Notes: generated by a model not told the origin, from the sequence alone. 48,175 nucleotides of DNA from DATBRG01 sp036560445 (GCA_036560445.1 DATBRG010000008.1:1-48175), one strand, 5' to 3'. Shown: positions 30,175 to 39,440, counted from the stretch's first letter. A program made the numbers and translations.

Positions 30175-30956
30175 GCAAAGCTCTCCAGTTTGATGTGGTG
30201 ACACTGTTCCCGCAGATGTTTGAGGCGATCAGTAAATACGGTATCACGGCGCGGGCACTGGAAAACAAGTTGTACCGGTTGACGTTGTGGAATCCGCGTG
30301 ATTTCACCAGTGACAACCATCGTACGGTAGACGATAGGCCTTATGGCGGCGGCCCCGGCATGGTAATGCTGGCGGAGCCGCTGGAAAAGAGCATAACCGC
30401 GGCGATAGCAAGACAGCAGGAAGCGGGCGTGGATAAGCCCAGGGTGATACACCTGTCGCCCAGTGGTCGCCCACTGACGCATGAAATCGTCATGCAATTG
30501 GCTGCAGGGCCTGGTTTGGTATTGTTGGCGAGCCGTTATGAAGGCGTGGATGAGCGCTTGCTGGCCAAAGTGGTGGATGAAGAATACTCGATTGGTGACT
30601 ATGTGTTATCCGGCGGTGAATTACCCGCCATGGTGCTGATTGATGCGATAGTGAGGCAACTGCCCGGTGCGTTGGGCGACGCAGATTCAGCGACAGAGGA
30701 TTCATTTGTGAATGGCCTGCTGGATTGCCCGCACTATACGCGACCTGAAGAATATGCAGGTGAAAAGGTGCCGGAGGTCTTGATGTCTGGCAACCACGCG
30801 AAGATCAAGCAATGGCGCCTGAAAATGTCATTGCAAAGAACTCGGGATAAACGTCCCGATTTATTGGCCGCAAGGTCGTTGTCAAAAGAGGAGTCTCGGC
30901 TGCTCAAAGAGCTCGATTCAGAGCCTGAAGTGCAGGAACAAGATTCGCATAACTAG
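30171..30956 (+). CDS. trmD: tRNA (guanine-N1)-methyltransferase
   Basis: The 261-residue SPOUT-class enzyme contains LQFDVVTLFPQMFEAISKYG, PYGGGPGMVMLAEPL, SRYEGVDERLL and YVLSGGELPAMVLIDAI, the deep-knot SAM-binding site. It methylates G37 of tRNAs reading CNN codons and prevents frameshifting. The start is TTG, placed by a 4-bp overlap with the rimM stop; the next ATG would delete conserved sequence. It ends 13 bp before rplS. Confidence 0.96.
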   Translation: MSKALQFDVVTLFPQMFEAISKYGITARALENKLYRLTLWNPRDFTSDNHRTVDDRPYGGGPGMVMLAEPLEKSITAAIARQQEAGVDKPRVIHLSPSGRPLTHEIVMQLAAGPGLVLLASRYEGVDERLLAKVVDEEYSIGDYVLSGGELPAMVLIDAIVRQLPGALGDADSATEDSFVNGLLDCPHYTRPEEYAGEKVPEVLMSGNHAKIKQWRLKMSLQRTRDKRPDLLAARSLSKEESRLLKELDSEPEVQEQDSHN

Positions 30957-30969
30957 AAGGAGCAGCAAA

Positions 30970-31362
30970 GTGGCAAATATTATTGAAATGCTGGAAAAGG
31001 AAGAGATTGCCCGTCTGGGTAAGACTATTCCTAACTTCGCCCCAGGTGACACTGTTGTGGTTGGTGTGAACGTGGTTGAAGGTACCCGTAAGCGTGTACA
31101 GGCTTATGAAGGTGTTGTGATTGCGATTCGTAATCGTGGCCTGAATTCTTCATTTATCGTGCGCAAGATTTCTTCTGGCGAAGGCGTGGAACGTACGTTC
31201 CAGACCTATTCGCCGCTGATTGCCAGCATCGAAGTGAAGCGCCGCGGTGATGTACGTCGTAGCAAACTTTACTACCTGCGTGAGCGTTCTGGTAAATCCG
31301 CACGTATCAAGGAAAAGCTGCAAGCCCGTGACAAAGAAGTCATGGCGCCAGCTGAAGAATAA
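30970..31362 (+). CDS. rplS: 50S ribosomal protein L19
   Basis: The 130-residue protein matches L19 throughout: IIEMLEKEEIARLGKTIPNF, GDTVVVGVNVVEGTRKRVQA, SSFIVRKISSGEGVERTFQ and YYLRERSGKSARIKEKL. It sits at the 30S-50S interface. The start is GTG 30970, preceded by a strong AGAAGGAG ribosome-binding site. A terminator follows at 31378. Confidence 0.97.
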   Translation: MANIIEMLEKEEIARLGKTIPNFAPGDTVVVGVNVVEGTRKRVQAYEGVVIAIRNRGLNSSFIVRKISSGEGVERTFQTYSPLIASIEVKRRGDVRRSKLYYLRERSGKSARIKEKLQARDKEVMAPAEE

Positions 31363-31377
31363 GCAGCTGGGTAATAC

Positions 31378-31412
31378 AAAAAAGCCTCAGATAACTTCTG
31401 GGGCTTTTTTAT
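31378..31412 (+). terminator. Rho-independent terminator after rplS
   Basis: AAAAAAGCCTCAG (31378-31390) and CTGGGGCTTTTTT (31398-31410) form a 13-bp stem with one G-T pair and a 7-nt loop, ending in a T-run. It closes the rpsP operon; ogt starts 20 bp later. Confidence 0.9.
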
Positions 31413-31431
31413 TTGCGCTAAGATTGCAGCC

Positions 31432-31899
31432 ATGGAAAAAGTATACGACGCAGTTATTGCCGCCCCTTTCGGTGCCATCGGTATCCACACACAGGATGAT
31501 TTCCTGATAAGCATTGAGCTGCTGACCGAGAAACGGGTTGAAAAATTACCAGCAGACGCGTTTGTACAAAATGTGGTTAACCAGCTCAAACAGTATTTTC
31601 ATAATCCAAGGGTGCCATTCAACGTACCTTATGCTGTAAAAGGTACCCCGTTCCAGAAACGGGTCTGGCGTACCATAGCCGCCATCCCTAGTGGACAGAC
31701 GCTGAGTTATGGCGAACTGGCGGAAAAGGTTGGATCGGGCCCGCGTGCCGTCGCCAATGTCTGTGGCGCTAATCAGGTGCCGCTGGTCATCCCATGCCAC
31801 CGTATCGTTGCCAAAAATGGTTTGGGTGGTTTTATGCAGGGGAAAGAAAATGGCTTGCTGATCAAGCAATGGCTTCTTGCGCATGAACAGGGCGTATGA
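31432..31899 (+). CDS. ogt: Methylated-DNA-protein-cysteine methyltransferase
   Basis: The 155-residue protein contains the active-site PCHRIV (Cys122), the helix-turn-helix with RAVANVCGANQVPLVI, and the N-terminal ribonuclease-H-like lobe. It transfers methyl groups from O6-methylguanine irreversibly to Cys122. Lacking an AdaA domain, it is an Ogt-type repair protein. It overlaps xerD by 4 bp. Confidence 0.93.
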   Translation: MEKVYDAVIAAPFGAIGIHTQDDFLISIELLTEKRVEKLPADAFVQNVVNQLKQYFHNPRVPFNVPYAVKGTPFQKRVWRTIAAIPSGQTLSYGELAEKVGSGPRAVANVCGANQVPLVIPCHRIVAKNGLGGFMQGKENGLLIKQWLLAHEQGV

Positions 31900-32804
31900 G
31901 CCAGGTACTAAATTCGAGCAACCTGGAATTACTTGATGGTTTTATTGACCACCTTTGGCTGGAAGATGGCTTATCCAGGAATACCTTGGATAGCTATCGA
32001 CTAGATTTAGCTCAGTTCGCCGACTGGCTGGAAAAGTCTGATGGCAAGAATTTGGTCCAGGCCGAGCAGGCTAATATCCAGCAATATCTTGCTGTAAAAT
32101 TCCCACAAAGCAAGCCGCGCAGCATCAGCCGCCTCGTTGCCAGCCTGCGGCGTTTCTATCGTTATGCCTTACGTGAAAATAAGCTCAGTGTTGACCCTAC
32201 GCTGCAAATCGAATCGCCAAAACTGCCGCGTTCTTTGCCTAAAAGCTTGAGTGAGGAAGAGGTTGAGGCATTGCTTGGTGCTCCTGATTTAAGCCAGGCA
32301 CTTGGTCTGCGTGATCGTGCCATGTTGGAGATACTGTATGCCAGCGGTTTACGGGTTTCTGAGCTAGTCGGTTTGAAAGTGACGGAAGTTGGCCTGAATG
32401 AAGGGGTGATTCGTGTCACAGGCAAGGGTAGCAAGACACGCCTCGTGCCGATGGGCGAGGAGGCCGTGGAATGGATAGCACGTTATCTCAAGGAGTCTCG
32501 TCCCGATATTCTGCAGAAGCGGTTGAGTGACAGTCTTTTTGTGACTACACGGGCAACTGCGATGACGCGTCAGGCTTTCTGGTATCTGATTAAGCGCTAT
32601 GCATTACTGGCTGGCATCCATAAGCCGATGTCGCCACACGTGCTGCGCCATGCCTTCGCTACACACTTGCTCAATCATGGCGCTGATTTACGCGTGGTGC
32701 AGATGCTGCTGGGACATGCGGATATTTCTACTACACAAATTTATACGCATGTAGCCCGTGAGCGACTTAAGCGGTTACATAGTATGCATCACCCTAGAGG
32801 CTAA
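31896..32804 (+). CDS. xerD: Site-specific tyrosine recombinase XerD
   Basis: The 302-residue recombinase has an N-terminal SAM-like DNA-binding domain (FIDHLWLEDGLSRNTLDSYR) and a catalytic domain with LYASGLRVSELVGLK (first Arg), TGKGSKTRLVPMG (Lys), HVLRHAFATHLLNHGADLR (His, Arg), LLGHADISTTQIYTHV (His, Tyr). The YTHVARERL end and overall length fit XerD rather than XerC. With XerC it resolves chromosome dimers at dif. It is translationally coupled to ogt and convergent with folB, 3 bp away. Confidence 0.94.
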   Translation: MSQVLNSSNLELLDGFIDHLWLEDGLSRNTLDSYRLDLAQFADWLEKSDGKNLVQAEQANIQQYLAVKFPQSKPRSISRLVASLRRFYRYALRENKLSVDPTLQIESPKLPRSLPKSLSEEEVEALLGAPDLSQALGLRDRAMLEILYASGLRVSELVGLKVTEVGLNEGVIRVTGKGSKTRLVPMGEEAVEWIARYLKESRPDILQKRLSDSLFVTTRATAMTRQAFWYLIKRYALLAGIHKPMSPHVLRHAFATHLLNHGADLRVVQMLLGHADISTTQIYTHVARERLKRLHSMHHPRG

Positions 32805-32807
32805 TTT

Positions 32808-33164
32808 TCAAGCTGCATTGAAGCGTTCAATCACTACCCCAAGTGTTTTTACTCCGGGCAGTATTCCAGGCTTGGATACTTTTATTTTTACCCATGGCGC
32901 ACCGAACTCAACGAGGATAATCTGGCATAAATGTTCAGCAAGGGCTTCTACGAGTCTGAAACTGTTTTCAGTTAGGGTTTGGCGGATGCGGGCAACAATG
33001 ACGCCATAGTCCAGCGTGTCTTCAATATTGTCGGTCTGGCATGAGCGGCTGTGCGGCGTGGCGATTTCGAGATCAAGGATAATAGTTTGTGTGGTCAGGC
33101 GTTCCCATTCCGGCACACCGAGTTTGGTTTCAACTTTGACTTCACTTAAAAAAATAGTGTCCAT
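32808..33164 (-). CDS. folB: Dihydroneopterin aldolase
   Basis: The 118-residue protein matches FolB: FLSEVKVETKLGVPEWERLT at the start, DTLDYGVIVARI with the catalytic-site Tyr, FRLVEALAEHLCQIIL with the substrate-binding Glu, and a C-terminal VKIKVSKPGILPGVKTLGV with Lys. It cleaves dihydroneopterin in folate synthesis. In a methylotroph it may also feed tetrahydromethanopterin synthesis, but the sequence cannot tell. It is divergent from plsY with only 42 bp between the starts. Confidence 0.93.
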   Translation of the reverse strand: MDTIFLSEVKVETKLGVPEWERLTTQTIILDLEIATPHSRSCQTDNIEDTLDYGVIVARIRQTLTENSFRLVEALAEHLCQIILVEFGAPWVKIKVSKPGILPGVKTLGVVIERFNAA

Positions 33165-33206
33165 ATCGTTTAGAATCCTCTTTCAGCAAATTTTAGAACA
33201 TCTGTG

Positions 33207-33794
33207 ATGACTGAGTTGATTTTTATTGTTGCCGCCTATTTGTTGGGTTCTATTTCATTTGGCATCCTAATGAGTCGGGCGTTTGGTTTGCCTGATCCGC
33301 GTACGGTCGGTTCCGGTAATCCCGGCGCAACCAATGTCTTACGTAGTGGCAAGAAAGCTGCTGCTGTGTTGACCTTGCTTGGTGATGCGCTAAAAGGCTG
33401 GTTTGCTGTCTGGTTGGCCATGCACTATGAGTTGCTGATGTGGCAAGTCTGTGCCGTAGCGCTGGCAGTATTCCTTGGACATTTATACCCAATCTATTAC
33501 CGCTTCAAAGGTGGTAAAGGCGTGGCAACAGCACTGGGGGTAATGCTAGCAGTATCCCTCTGGCTTGGTCTGGCAGCTTTGTTGACCTGGCTGCTGGTGT
33601 TTGCGGTTTCGCGCTATTCCTCGTTGGCAGCGATTGCCGCTGCAGTCATGGTGCCGATCTATTCCTTCTTCCTGTTGCGCCCTTACCAAGACTATGTGGC
33701 CATGTTGTCAGTTTTATCGGTTTTGCTGGTCTGGCGCCATCGCTCAAATATCAGGAAATTGCTGGATGGCAGCGAGTCTGGATTCAAGAAGTAA
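33207..33794 (+). CDS. plsY: Glycerol-3-phosphate acyltransferase PlsY
   Basis: ATG 33207 gives 195 residues and five membrane segments with the three PlsY motifs: SRAFGLPDPRTVGSGNPGAT, GHLYPIYYRFKGGKGVATAL, and the more divergent third region near LLRPYQDY. PlsY transfers acyl groups from acyl-phosphate to glycerol 3-phosphate, the first step of phospholipid synthesis. It stands opposite folB. Confidence 0.95.
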   Translation: MTELIFIVAAYLLGSISFGILMSRAFGLPDPRTVGSGNPGATNVLRSGKKAAAVLTLLGDALKGWFAVWLAMHYELLMWQVCAVALAVFLGHLYPIYYRFKGGKGVATALGVMLAVSLWLGLAALLTWLLVFAVSRYSSLAAIAAAVMVPIYSFFLLRPYQDYVAMLSVLSVLLVWRHRSNIRKLLDGSESGFKK

Positions 33795-33798
33795 AGCT

Positions 33799-34827
33799 TC
33801 AAGGAGCCTTTAATTCTGCAAGATCCCAACGCGGTCTTACCGTGAATCCATAATTATTTTCTGCTGGATTTTGCATACGTATGCTGTTTAATCTGAATGC
33901 TCCGGCAAAGGCAATCATGGCGCCATTGTCTGTGCAAAACTCAAGTCGGGGGTAATGCACATGGCAGAGCTTGCGTTTGGTTGCTTCATTCAGACGTTCA
34001 CGCAGGCGTTGGTTAGCGCCTACTCCACCTGAAACAATCAGGCTATCAAGACCAGTTTGCCTTAATGCAGACATACATTTTGTCGTCAGCACTTCGGTCA
34101 CGGCCTCCTGGAACTCGTAGGCAATGTCAGCTCGTGTTTGTTCATCAATGGTTTGTGAGTTGACCAATGACAGCACAGCCGTTTTTAGGCCACTAAAACT
34201 GAAATTAAGATCGCCGCTATTTAGTAAAGGACGCGGCAGTTTAAATCTGTTGGCGTTGCCCTGCTTAGCCAGTTTTGATACGGCCGGTCCGCCCGGGTAC
34301 CCCAGATCAAGTAGTTTGGCGGTTTTGTCGAATGCTTCACCGGCAGCATCATCCAGGGTATCGCCTAGTAGCTCGTAATCGCCTATGTCAGTAACGCGCA
34401 TCAGTTGTGTGTGCCCTCCTGATACCAGCAGTGCGACAAAAGGGAATTCCGGAGGGTTGTTTTCAAGCAACGGCGCCAGTAAATGGCCTTCCAGATGGTG
34501 CACGCCCACGGTGGGGACATTCAGCGTAAATGCCAGCGCTTCGGCAATGCTGGTGCCAACCAGCAGGGCGCCAGAGAGGCCAGGGCCCTGTGTGTAGGCA
34601 ATCCCATCTATATCCTTGAGAGTAAGGCCGGCCTCATCAAGTACGTGCTGAGTCAATGGCAATGCGCGACGAATGTGGTCGCGCGAGGCGAGTTCTGGCA
34701 CCACACCGCCGTACTCTGCGTGCATCTCAATTTGCGAATGCAATGCATGCGAGAGTAGCCCGCGCTGGGTGTCATAGAGGGCTATACCTGTCTCGTCGCA
34801 GGAGGATTCAATACCGAGGACTATCAT
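33799..34827 (-). CDS. tsaD: tRNA N6-adenosine threonylcarbamoyltransferase
   Basis: ATG 34827 gives 342 residues starting MIVLGIESSCDETGIALYDT, the exact family N-terminus; a longer frame to 35001 would overlap rpsU on the other strand and is rejected. The metal-binding HLEGHLLAPLLE, LVSGGHTQLM and the C-terminal VSGGVGANQRLRERL region are present. TsaD, with TsaB and TsaE, makes the t6A37 modification of ANN-decoding tRNAs. It is divergent from the rpsU operon. Confidence 0.96.
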   Translation of the reverse strand: MIVLGIESSCDETGIALYDTQRGLLSHALHSQIEMHAEYGGVVPELASRDHIRRALPLTQHVLDEAGLTLKDIDGIAYTQGPGLSGALLVGTSIAEALAFTLNVPTVGVHHLEGHLLAPLLENNPPEFPFVALLVSGGHTQLMRVTDIGDYELLGDTLDDAAGEAFDKTAKLLDLGYPGGPAVSKLAKQGNANRFKLPRPLLNSGDLNFSFSGLKTAVLSLVNSQTIDEQTRADIAYEFQEAVTEVLTTKCMSALRQTGLDSLIVSGGVGANQRLRERLNEATKRKLCHVHYPRLEFCTDNGAMIAFAGAFRLNSIRMQNPAENNYGFTVRPRWDLAELKAP

Positions 34828-34846
34828 AGAAAGTGTTTGATAATGA

Positions 34847-34875
34847 TTGATAAATTGCAGATAGGTGGCTAGAAT
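34847..34875 (+). promoter_or_regulatory. Sigma-70 promoter of the rpsU operon
   Basis: TTGATA (34847-34852), a 17-bp spacer and TAGAAT (34870-34875), 61 bp before the rpsU ATG, in the gap between divergent tsaD and rpsU. Confidence 0.7.
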
Positions 34876-34936
34876 AGCAGACCTTTTCGGCAATTCAACC
34901 GAAAATATAACCGAATTTATTGTGAAGAGAGCCTGA

Positions 34937-35149
34937 ATGTCTAGTGTACGTGTTAAAGAAAACGAGCCGTTTGACGTTGCCCTGCGCCGTTTCAAGCGCA
35001 TGATTGAAAAAACCGGTCTGCTGACCGATCTGCGTGCTCGCGAATTCTACGAAAAGCCAACTTGGGAACGTAAGCGTAAAGCTGCTGCTGCTGTTAAGCG
35101 TCATTATCGCCGCATCCGCAACCAGACTTTGCCAGCCAAGCTTTACTAA
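34937..35149 (+). CDS. rpsU: 30S ribosomal protein S21
   Basis: The 70-residue basic protein (SSVRVKENEPFDVALRRFKR, TDLRAREFYEKPTWERKRKA) is S21 in full. It acts in translation initiation near the 3' end of 16S rRNA. It opens the classic macromolecular-synthesis operon rpsU-dnaG-rpoD, here with yqeY inserted after it. Confidence 0.97.
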   Translation: MSSVRVKENEPFDVALRRFKRMIEKTGLLTDLRAREFYEKPTWERKRKAAAAVKRHYRRIRNQTLPAKLY

Positions 35150-35161
35150 GCAATACCAGCT

Positions 35162-35608
35162 GTGTCCCTGAAGGCCCGTATTACCGAAGATATGAAGATT
35201 GCCATGCGCGCTAAAGATAGCGCGCGTTTGGGCGCAATCCGGTTGTTGCAGGCGGCGATCAAACAGCGTGAAGTGGATGAGCGTATCGAACTCGATGACA
35301 CACAAGTAGTCGAGGCGATTGAGAAAATGCTCAAGCAACGACGCGATTCTATTTCCCAGTATGAAGCAGCCAATCGGCACGACTTGGCGGATGTTGAGAA
35401 GTTTGAGGTCACCGTACTGCAAACTTATTTACCACAGGCACTGACGGAAGGTGAGATCAATGCCCTGCTGGAAAAAGTAGTTGCCGAGACTGCCGCATCA
35501 GGTATCAAGGATATGGGCAAGGTCATGGCCGTAATCAAGCCGCAGGTGGTGGGTAGGGCCGATATGGGTAAAATTTCTGGCCTGATCAAGGCGAGGTTGA
35601 GTGCTTAG
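35162..35608 (+). CDS. yqeY: GatB/YqeY-domain protein
   Basis: The 148-residue helical protein matches YqeY: SLKARITEDMKIAMRAKDSA, a coiled middle, and a GatB-tail-like C-terminal domain (GIKDMGKVMAVIKPQVVGRA). The YqeY domain also ends GatB, where it contacts tRNA; the free protein has no proven function. It starts with GTG 35162, 12 bp after rpsU, without a clear ribosome-binding site, which suggests coupling. Its place between rpsU and dnaG is common in Beta- and Gammaproteobacteria. Confidence 0.92.
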   Translation: MSLKARITEDMKIAMRAKDSARLGAIRLLQAAIKQREVDERIELDDTQVVEAIEKMLKQRRDSISQYEAANRHDLADVEKFEVTVLQTYLPQALTEGEINALLEKVVAETAASGIKDMGKVMAVIKPQVVGRADMGKISGLIKARLSA

Positions 35609-35637
35609 ATTAAAACCAACTGGTTTTAAATTGAATC

Positions 35638-35668
35638 AAAAGGAGCTGAAAGCTCCTTTTTTGTTTTT
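35638..35668 (+). terminator. Intrinsic terminator between yqeY and dnaG
   Basis: AAAAGGAGCT and AGCTCCTTTT form a perfect stem with loop GAA, followed by TTGTTTTTT. It lies 21 bp before dnaG, as the attenuating terminator before dnaG does in E. coli. A second small perfect repeat (TTAAAACC/GGTTTTAA) lies at about 35610-35629. Confidence 0.85.
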
Positions 35669-35689
35669 TGGGCTATCATCGGTTGAATT

Positions 35690-37417
35690 ATGATTCCTGA
35701 AGCATTTATCCAAGAGCTGATTAACCGCGTCGATATCATCGATGTGGTTGACCGTAACGTGCCGCTCAAAAAGGCCGGCGCAAACTATTCCGCCTGTTGC
35801 CCGTTCCATAACGAAAAATCACCATCATTTACGGTTAGCCCAACTAAGCAGTTCTATCACTGTTTTGGTTGTGGTGCGCATGGCACAGCCATCAGTTTCT
35901 TGATGGAATATCAGGGCTTGAGCTTCGTCGAGGCGGTTCACGAGCTGGCGAAGATGGTCGGTATGATAGTGCCGCAAGAAACCAGAGACCCTGACAGGCC
36001 CCAGACTAAAGTAATCCCTGGCCTGCAAGAGGCCATGCAACAAGCTGCAAATTACTACCGTAGCGAATTGAAAAAATCTCCACGTGCAATTGAATACTTG
36101 AAAGGGCGTGGATTAAGCGGGCAGATAGCTGCCAAATTTCAAATGGGTTATGCCCCGCAGGGCTGGCAGAACCTGCAGAGTGTGTTTGAGCATTATGATC
36201 ACGAAGCGCTGAACACTGCCGGGCTGGTTGTCGAAAATGAGCAGGGGCGGCGCTATGACCGATTTCGCGATCGCATCATGTTCCCTATTCATGACCAGAA
36301 GGGGCAAGTGATAGGTTTTGGTGGTCGTGTAATTGATCCAGAGGATACGCCAAAGTATTACAACTCACCTGAAACTCCATTGTTCCAAAAAGGTCATGAG
36401 TTATATGGCTTGTTTCTCGCGCGCCGCGCTATCCGAGATGCAGGTCGGGCGCTAGTGGTTGAAGGCTACATGGACGTGGTGGCGTTGGCCCAATACGGTA
36501 TTGAATATGCGGTAGCAGCGCTGGGGACGGCGACGACGCCTTACCACATTACCAAGTTGATGCGGCAGACCGACGAGATTGTATTTTGCTTTGATGGAGA
36601 CGCCGCGGGTCGCAAGGCGGCCTGGCGTGCCGCCATGAATGCTTTGCCTGCACTCACAGATGGTTTGCGGCTTAGTTTCTTATTCCTGCCGACAGAACAT
36701 GACCCTGATAGCTACGTACGGGAATTCGGCAAAGAGAAATTTGAGGCTGCAATGAAAACGGCGCTACCTTTATCGCAATATATTATTCAGTACTTAAGCG
36801 CCGAGAACGCTTTACAGTCACAAGAGGATCGGGTGCAGTTCTTAAACGATGCTGAACCCATACTTAAGCAGATAACCGCTCCGAGATTGGCTTTACTGCT
36901 ACGCAAACGTGTTGCCGAGCTTGCTGGTATTTCACTGGAAGAAATGCGTGACATGATTAAGCTGCCCGATACTAATCAACGGCCAGCAAAGACATCGCCG
37001 AGGCAAACCCGTACCACGATGTCTTTACATCGACGATTCGTATTAATGCTCATCATGCAACCACAATTGGCTGATCCGACGGATCTGGAATGGGCACATG
37101 GAAACAGTGAGGAGGATAGATTGGTGCGTGCGGCTATTGAGGCGGCGATAGCCTATCCAACCTCAAAGCCAGCGGCTATTTCGCATCAACTGGAAGGCAA
37201 GGTTGACGCACGTTTGTTGAGAGAAATTGAACGAGAGATACAGATATTGGATGAAAGTTTGGACTTTGCTCTTGAATTTGAGGGCGCTCGCAAGCAAATA
37301 AGAGAACTGTTTACCCAGCGAGAGCATTCGTCGCTGCTGGATAAAATTAAAGAAAAAAGTTTGAGTGAGCTAACCGCAGAGGAGAGGGCGCTACTTAAGT
37401 CCGTGAGTACGCGTTAA
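35690..37417 (+). CDS. dnaG: DNA primase
   Basis: The 575-residue protein has the CHC2 zinc finger (CPFHNEKSPSF and FYHCFGCGAHGTAISF, residues about 41-70), the primase core with the TOPRIM acid cluster (VVEGYMDVVALAQYG, EIVFCFDGDAAGRKAA), and a C-terminal DnaB-binding helical domain. It makes RNA primers at the replication fork. A terminator precedes it, so its level depends on read-through from rpsU or a weak local promoter. Confidence 0.97.
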   Translation: MIPEAFIQELINRVDIIDVVDRNVPLKKAGANYSACCPFHNEKSPSFTVSPTKQFYHCFGCGAHGTAISFLMEYQGLSFVEAVHELAKMVGMIVPQETRDPDRPQTKVIPGLQEAMQQAANYYRSELKKSPRAIEYLKGRGLSGQIAAKFQMGYAPQGWQNLQSVFEHYDHEALNTAGLVVENEQGRRYDRFRDRIMFPIHDQKGQVIGFGGRVIDPEDTPKYYNSPETPLFQKGHELYGLFLARRAIRDAGRALVVEGYMDVVALAQYGIEYAVAALGTATTPYHITKLMRQTDEIVFCFDGDAAGRKAAWRAAMNALPALTDGLRLSFLFLPTEHDPDSYVREFGKEKFEAAMKTALPLSQYIIQYLSAENALQSQEDRVQFLNDAEPILKQITAPRLALLLRKRVAELAGISLEEMRDMIKLPDTNQRPAKTSPRQTRTTMSLHRRFVLMLIMQPQLADPTDLEWAHGNSEEDRLVRAAIEAAIAYPTSKPAAISHQLEGKVDARLLREIEREIQILDESLDFALEFEGARKQIRELFTQREHSSLLDKIKEKSLSELTAEERALLKSVSTR

Positions 37418-37436
37418 TACTCAGCGAGTAAGTGCG

Positions 37437-37465
37437 TTAAAAATAGATGGTACTTGAGGTATAAT
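37437..37465 (+). promoter_or_regulatory. Internal promoter for rpoD
   Basis: TTAAAA (37437-37442), 17-bp spacer and a perfect TATAAT (37460-37465) lie in the dnaG-rpoD gap, 58 bp before the preferred rpoD ATG. Confidence 0.6.
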
Positions 37466-37523
37466 ACGCGGTTCGAAACTGGGTGCGGCGCTAGGCGCAA
37501 GCCTGGCAAATTTGGGGTCAAGC

Positions 37524-39440
37524 ATGGCTAAAGAGCAACAAAACGATAAAGTGAATGATAACGCTGAAGCGCAAATCAACGATGCAGATGCGCGTCGTAC
37601 GCGCCTGAAGACGCTGATTGTCCTCGGTAAGGAGCGTGGTTATCTAACTTACGCCGAAATCAATGACCACCTGCCGGATGATGTGCAAGATACCGAGCAG
37701 ATCGATAGCATTATCGGCATGATCAACGACATGGGTATACAGGTGTATGAAGAAGCGCCTGATGCCGAAGTGTTACTGATGTCTGATGCGCCGCCAGCGG
37801 TGACTGATGAAGATGCCGTAGAAGAAGCCGAGCAGGCATTATCCACGGTGGATTCTGAATTTGGCCGTACTACCGATCCAGTCCGTATGTATATGCGTGA
37901 AATGGGCACGGTAGATTTGCTCACCCGCGAGGGCGAAATTGAAATCGCCAAACGTATTGAAGATGGCCTTAAGCATATGGTACAGGCGATCGCTGCCTGT
38001 CCGACAACTATTGCCGAGCTGCTGGCAATGGTTGATCGCGTAGAAAAAGATGAGCTCAGTGTAGATGACCTAGTTGATGGCTTGATTGATTCAGACGTAG
38101 GCTTGGATGAAGCGATGGCAGCAGAAGTCGCCAGCGCTGAAGATGAAGAAGCGGAAGAAGATGAAGATGAAGAAGATGACGACGGTGCTAAAGCTGCCGC
38201 CATCTCAGCTGAGGCTTTGGCCAAGCTTAAAGCCGAGGTGCTGACCCGCTTTGCGGTAATCCGTGAATCGAACCAGAAAATGACTGTGATTCTGGAGAAA
38301 AAAGGCTCGCAGGATAAAGAATACAAGAAGCTGCAAGACTCCATACTGGAAGAGCTGACGGCATTCCGGTTCTCTGCCAAGCAAGTTGAAGCACTTTGCG
38401 ACCAAGTGCGTGGCATGGTAGAAGAAGTGCGCGGCCATGAGCGCAAAATCATGGAATTTTGTGTCGATAAATCCGGTATGCCGCGCCAGCATTTCATCAA
38501 GACTTTCCCTAGCAATGAAACCAATCTTGATTGGCTGGCTGGTGAGCTAGCTTTGAATAAGCCTTATGTCGAGCGTATGGAGCGTTTCAAGCACTCTATC
38601 GTGGATCAGCAACAACGTTTGCTTGATCTGCAAGCGCGTGTTGGCATTCCTATCAAGGAGCTCAAGGAAATCAACAAGCAGATGACCACTGGCGAAGCCC
38701 GTGCGCGTCGTGCCAAGCGTGAAATGATTGAGGCTAACTTGCGCTTGGTGATTTCTATCGCCAAGAAGTATACCAATCGTGGCTTGCAATTCCTCGACTT
38801 GATCCAGGAAGGCAACATTGGCCTGATGAAGGCTGTGGATAAATTTGAATATCGCCGTGGGTACAAATTCTCCACTTACGCTACATGGTGGATTCGCCAG
38901 GCGATTACACGTTCGATAGCCGATCAGGCACGCACGATCCGTATCCCGGTGCACATGATCGAAACCATCAACAAGATGAACCGCATAAGCCGTCAGATAC
39001 TGCAGGAAACAGGGTTGGAGCCAGACCCAGCAACTCTGGCAGAGAAAATGGAAATGCCGGAAGACAAGATTCGCAAGATACTCAAGATTTCCAAGGAACC
39101 TATCTCCATGGAAACACCGATTGGCGACGATGACGATTCGCATCTGGGGGATTTCATCGAAGACATGGCAACTCTGGCACCAGTGGATGCGGCGGTTTAT
39201 GCCAGCTTGCGCGAGGCTACCAAGGAAGTGCTGGAGTCACTTACTGCACGTGAAGCAAAAGTTCTACGGATGCGTTTTGGTATTGAAATGAATACCGACC
39301 ATACATTGGAAGAAGTGGGCAAACAGTTCGATGTAACGCGTGAGCGTATTCGTCAGATAGAGGCCAAAGCGTTGCGTAAGCTGCGCCATCCAACTCGTTC
39401 AGAGCGCTTGCGTAGTTTCCTTGAAACTGGTCAAGATTAG
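37524..39440 (+). CDS. rpoD: Primary RNA polymerase sigma factor (sigma-70)
   Basis: ATG 37524 gives 638 residues; TTG 37512 would add four. Region 1.1 lies at the N-terminus (LKTLIVLGKERGYLTYAEIN), region 1.2 at DPVRMYMREMGTVDLLTREG, a non-conserved acidic insert at about 190-220 (EDEEAEEDEDEEDDDG), region 2 at NLRLVISIAKKYTNRGLQFL with KFSTYATWWIRQAITRSIAD, region 3 after it, and region 4 with the helix-turn-helix LEEVGKQFDVTRERIRQIEA. It directs housekeeping transcription and matches the TTGACA/TATAAT promoters seen in this window. Confidence 0.98.
   Translation: MAKEQQNDKVNDNAEAQINDADARRTRLKTLIVLGKERGYLTYAEINDHLPDDVQDTEQIDSIIGMINDMGIQVYEEAPDAEVLLMSDAPPAVTDEDAVEEAEQALSTVDSEFGRTTDPVRMYMREMGTVDLLTREGEIEIAKRIEDGLKHMVQAIAACPTTIAELLAMVDRVEKDELSVDDLVDGLIDSDVGLDEAMAAEVASAEDEEAEEDEDEEDDDGAKAAAISAEALAKLKAEVLTRFAVIRESNQKMTVILEKKGSQDKEYKKLQDSILEELTAFRFSAKQVEALCDQVRGMVEEVRGHERKIMEFCVDKSGMPRQHFIKTFPSNETNLDWLAGELALNKPYVERMERFKHSIVDQQQRLLDLQARVGIPIKELKEINKQMTTGEARARRAKREMIEANLRLVISIAKKYTNRGLQFLDLIQEGNIGLMKAVDKFEYRRGYKFSTYATWWIRQAITRSIADQARTIRIPVHMIETINKMNRISRQILQETGLEPDPATLAEKMEMPEDKIRKILKISKEPISMETPIGDDDDSHLGDFIEDMATLAPVDAAVYASLREATKEVLESLTAREAKVLRMRFGIEMNTDHTLEEVGKQFDVTRERIRQIEAKALRKLRHPTRSERLRSFLETGQD

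Noticed and set aside
34828..35001. N-terminal extension of tsaD to 35001
   Set aside because: It would overlap rpsU and the rpsU promoter; the family N-terminus begins exactly at ATG 34827.
37649..38524. Long Ser-rich reverse frame opposite rpoD
   Set aside because: It is an antisense frame of a certain gene, produced by its acidic codons.
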